Assembly: GCA_001795345.1 (NCBI GenBank)
Contig: MGON01000034.1
Coordinates: 21,634-27,013 of the forward strand
Direction of reading: 5' to 3'
Source: Chloroflexi bacterium RIFCSPLOWO2_02_FULL_71_16
GTDB lineage: Bacteria > Chloroflexota > Limnocylindria > P2-11E
Length of the DNA: 5,380 nt
Part shown: positions 4,975 to 5,380 of the stretch, in pieces
Layout of the letters: each line of letters starts with the position of its first letter
Numbering within the stretch: position 1 is the first letter of the stretch
Made by a program: the position numbers and the translations under genes
The notes under the pieces: model-generated
Database searches by the model: none
Told to the model about the DNA's origin: nothing
The model's input: the letters and a program-made list of their open reading frames with translations, nothing else

Positions 4975-5380
4975 TGCGCCGCCTCGCCGCCGCGCTGCTC
5001 CTCGTGCTCGCCGCCGCCGGGCCGGCCGCGGCCCAGGAGGGACCGGTGCGCGTGCGCTCGGAGGTCGACCGTGCGGCCATGACGATCGGCGAGCAGGTCC
5101 TGTTCACCATCGTCGTCGACCTCGCGGCGGGCTACGACCTGCGGGATCCGGGCGTCCCGCGCGTGATCGGCGACTTCGAGGTCGTCGACACGCTGACCGT
5201 CCTGCAGACGCGCAGCCCGAGCGGAGGGGCACGCGTGCAGCTCCGGTATCTCGTCACGACGTTCGAGCTCGGGCCGCGGCAGCTCCCGATCGTCGTGGTC
5301 GGCTACCGCGGCCCCGACGGGCAGCCCGGCGAGGCGGAGACCGCGGCCGGGCACCTCATCCAGGTGGTGAGCGTCGTCCT
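4974..5380 (+). CDS. Exported BatD-like protein (partial, N-terminal 135 residues)
   Basis: An ATG at 4974 shares its A with the preceding TGA (TGATG), and the frame is open to the window end, giving 135 residues of a longer protein. Residues 1-20 are a signal peptide: two Arg, a Leu/Ala-rich core, and AAA before Gln21, a plausible signal-peptidase I site. The mature part begins with beta-sandwich-like strands: VRVRSEVDRAAMTIGEQVLF (25-44), where the phrase about a protein acquiring a property through its IGE..LFTI strand is typical of Bat-type exported domains; then FEVVDT and YLVTTFELGPRQLPIVVVGYRGPDG (92-116), a pattern common in BatD-like proteins encoded after MoxR and DUF58. The role is probably extracytoplasmic, as part of the MoxR-DUF58-Bat envelope complex. 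The family call rests on position, signal peptide and these strands; the C-terminal membrane helix expected of BatD lies outside the window. Confidence 0.75.
   Translation, partial: MRRLAAALLLVLAAAGPAAAQEGPVRVRSEVDRAAMTIGEQVLFTIVVDLAAGYDLRDPGVPRVIGDFEVVDTLTVLQTRSPSGGARVQLRYLVTTFELGPRQLPIVVVGYRGPDGQPGEAETAAGHLIQVVSVV

Noticed and set aside
3997..5354. Minus-strand open frames opposite the DUF58 and BatD-like genes
   Set aside because: They are antisense to genes with clear family motifs and are rich in Arg, Asp and His without recognisable domains.
1..5380. CRISPR array, insertion sequence or phage genes
   Set aside because: No regularly spaced repeats, terminal inverted repeats around a transposase, or phage-type proteins were seen on either strand.

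Overview
This 5.4 kb window is very GC-rich with strong third-position G/C bias, so long open frames on several strands are mostly shadows of real genes. The translated proteins resemble those of high-GC Gram-positive bacteria. Several starts have a TANNNT -10-like hexamer only 7-9 bp upstream and no Shine-Dalgarno sequence, which fits leaderless transcription. My best guess is an actinobacterium, possibly a deep-branching lineage such as Thermoleophilia; a GC-rich Chloroflexota genome is an alternative. This is inference, since there is no rRNA in the window.

Left part (1-1822): the C-terminal end of an unidentified protein, then a small two-helix membrane protein with a PH-like domain (+). 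It converges, across a 7-bp gap, with a CoA-binding (YccU-type) Rossmann protein gene (-). That gene diverges from an unrecognised all-helical protein gene (+), which is followed by tRNA-Val(UAC).

Middle (1823-3051): a non-coding stretch with two perfect hairpins separates the tRNA from two convergent minus-strand genes. These two form a tight operon joined by a GTGA stop/start overlap: first a stand-alone M41 (FtsH-type) metalloprotease-like domain carrying HEAAH but no AAA domain, then a catechol-type O-methyltransferase.

Right part (3077-5380): a plus-strand operon starts about 25 bp from the M41-like gene in the opposite direction. It encodes a MoxR-type AAA+ ATPase, a DUF58/von Willebrand A-like protein and an exported BatD-like protein cut by the window end. 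The three are joined by 4-nt and 1-nt overlaps. MoxR-DUF58-Bat clusters are a known arrangement in which the ATPase is thought to act as a chaperone for a vWA-containing, metal-dependent envelope complex.

Most genes are recognisable families. The less ordinary points are the orphan M41-like protease facing the MoxR operon across a compact divergent promoter, the recurrent leaderless-type promoter pattern, and the structured gaps at convergent gene ends. I found no CRISPR array, insertion sequence, prophage or clearly new system.
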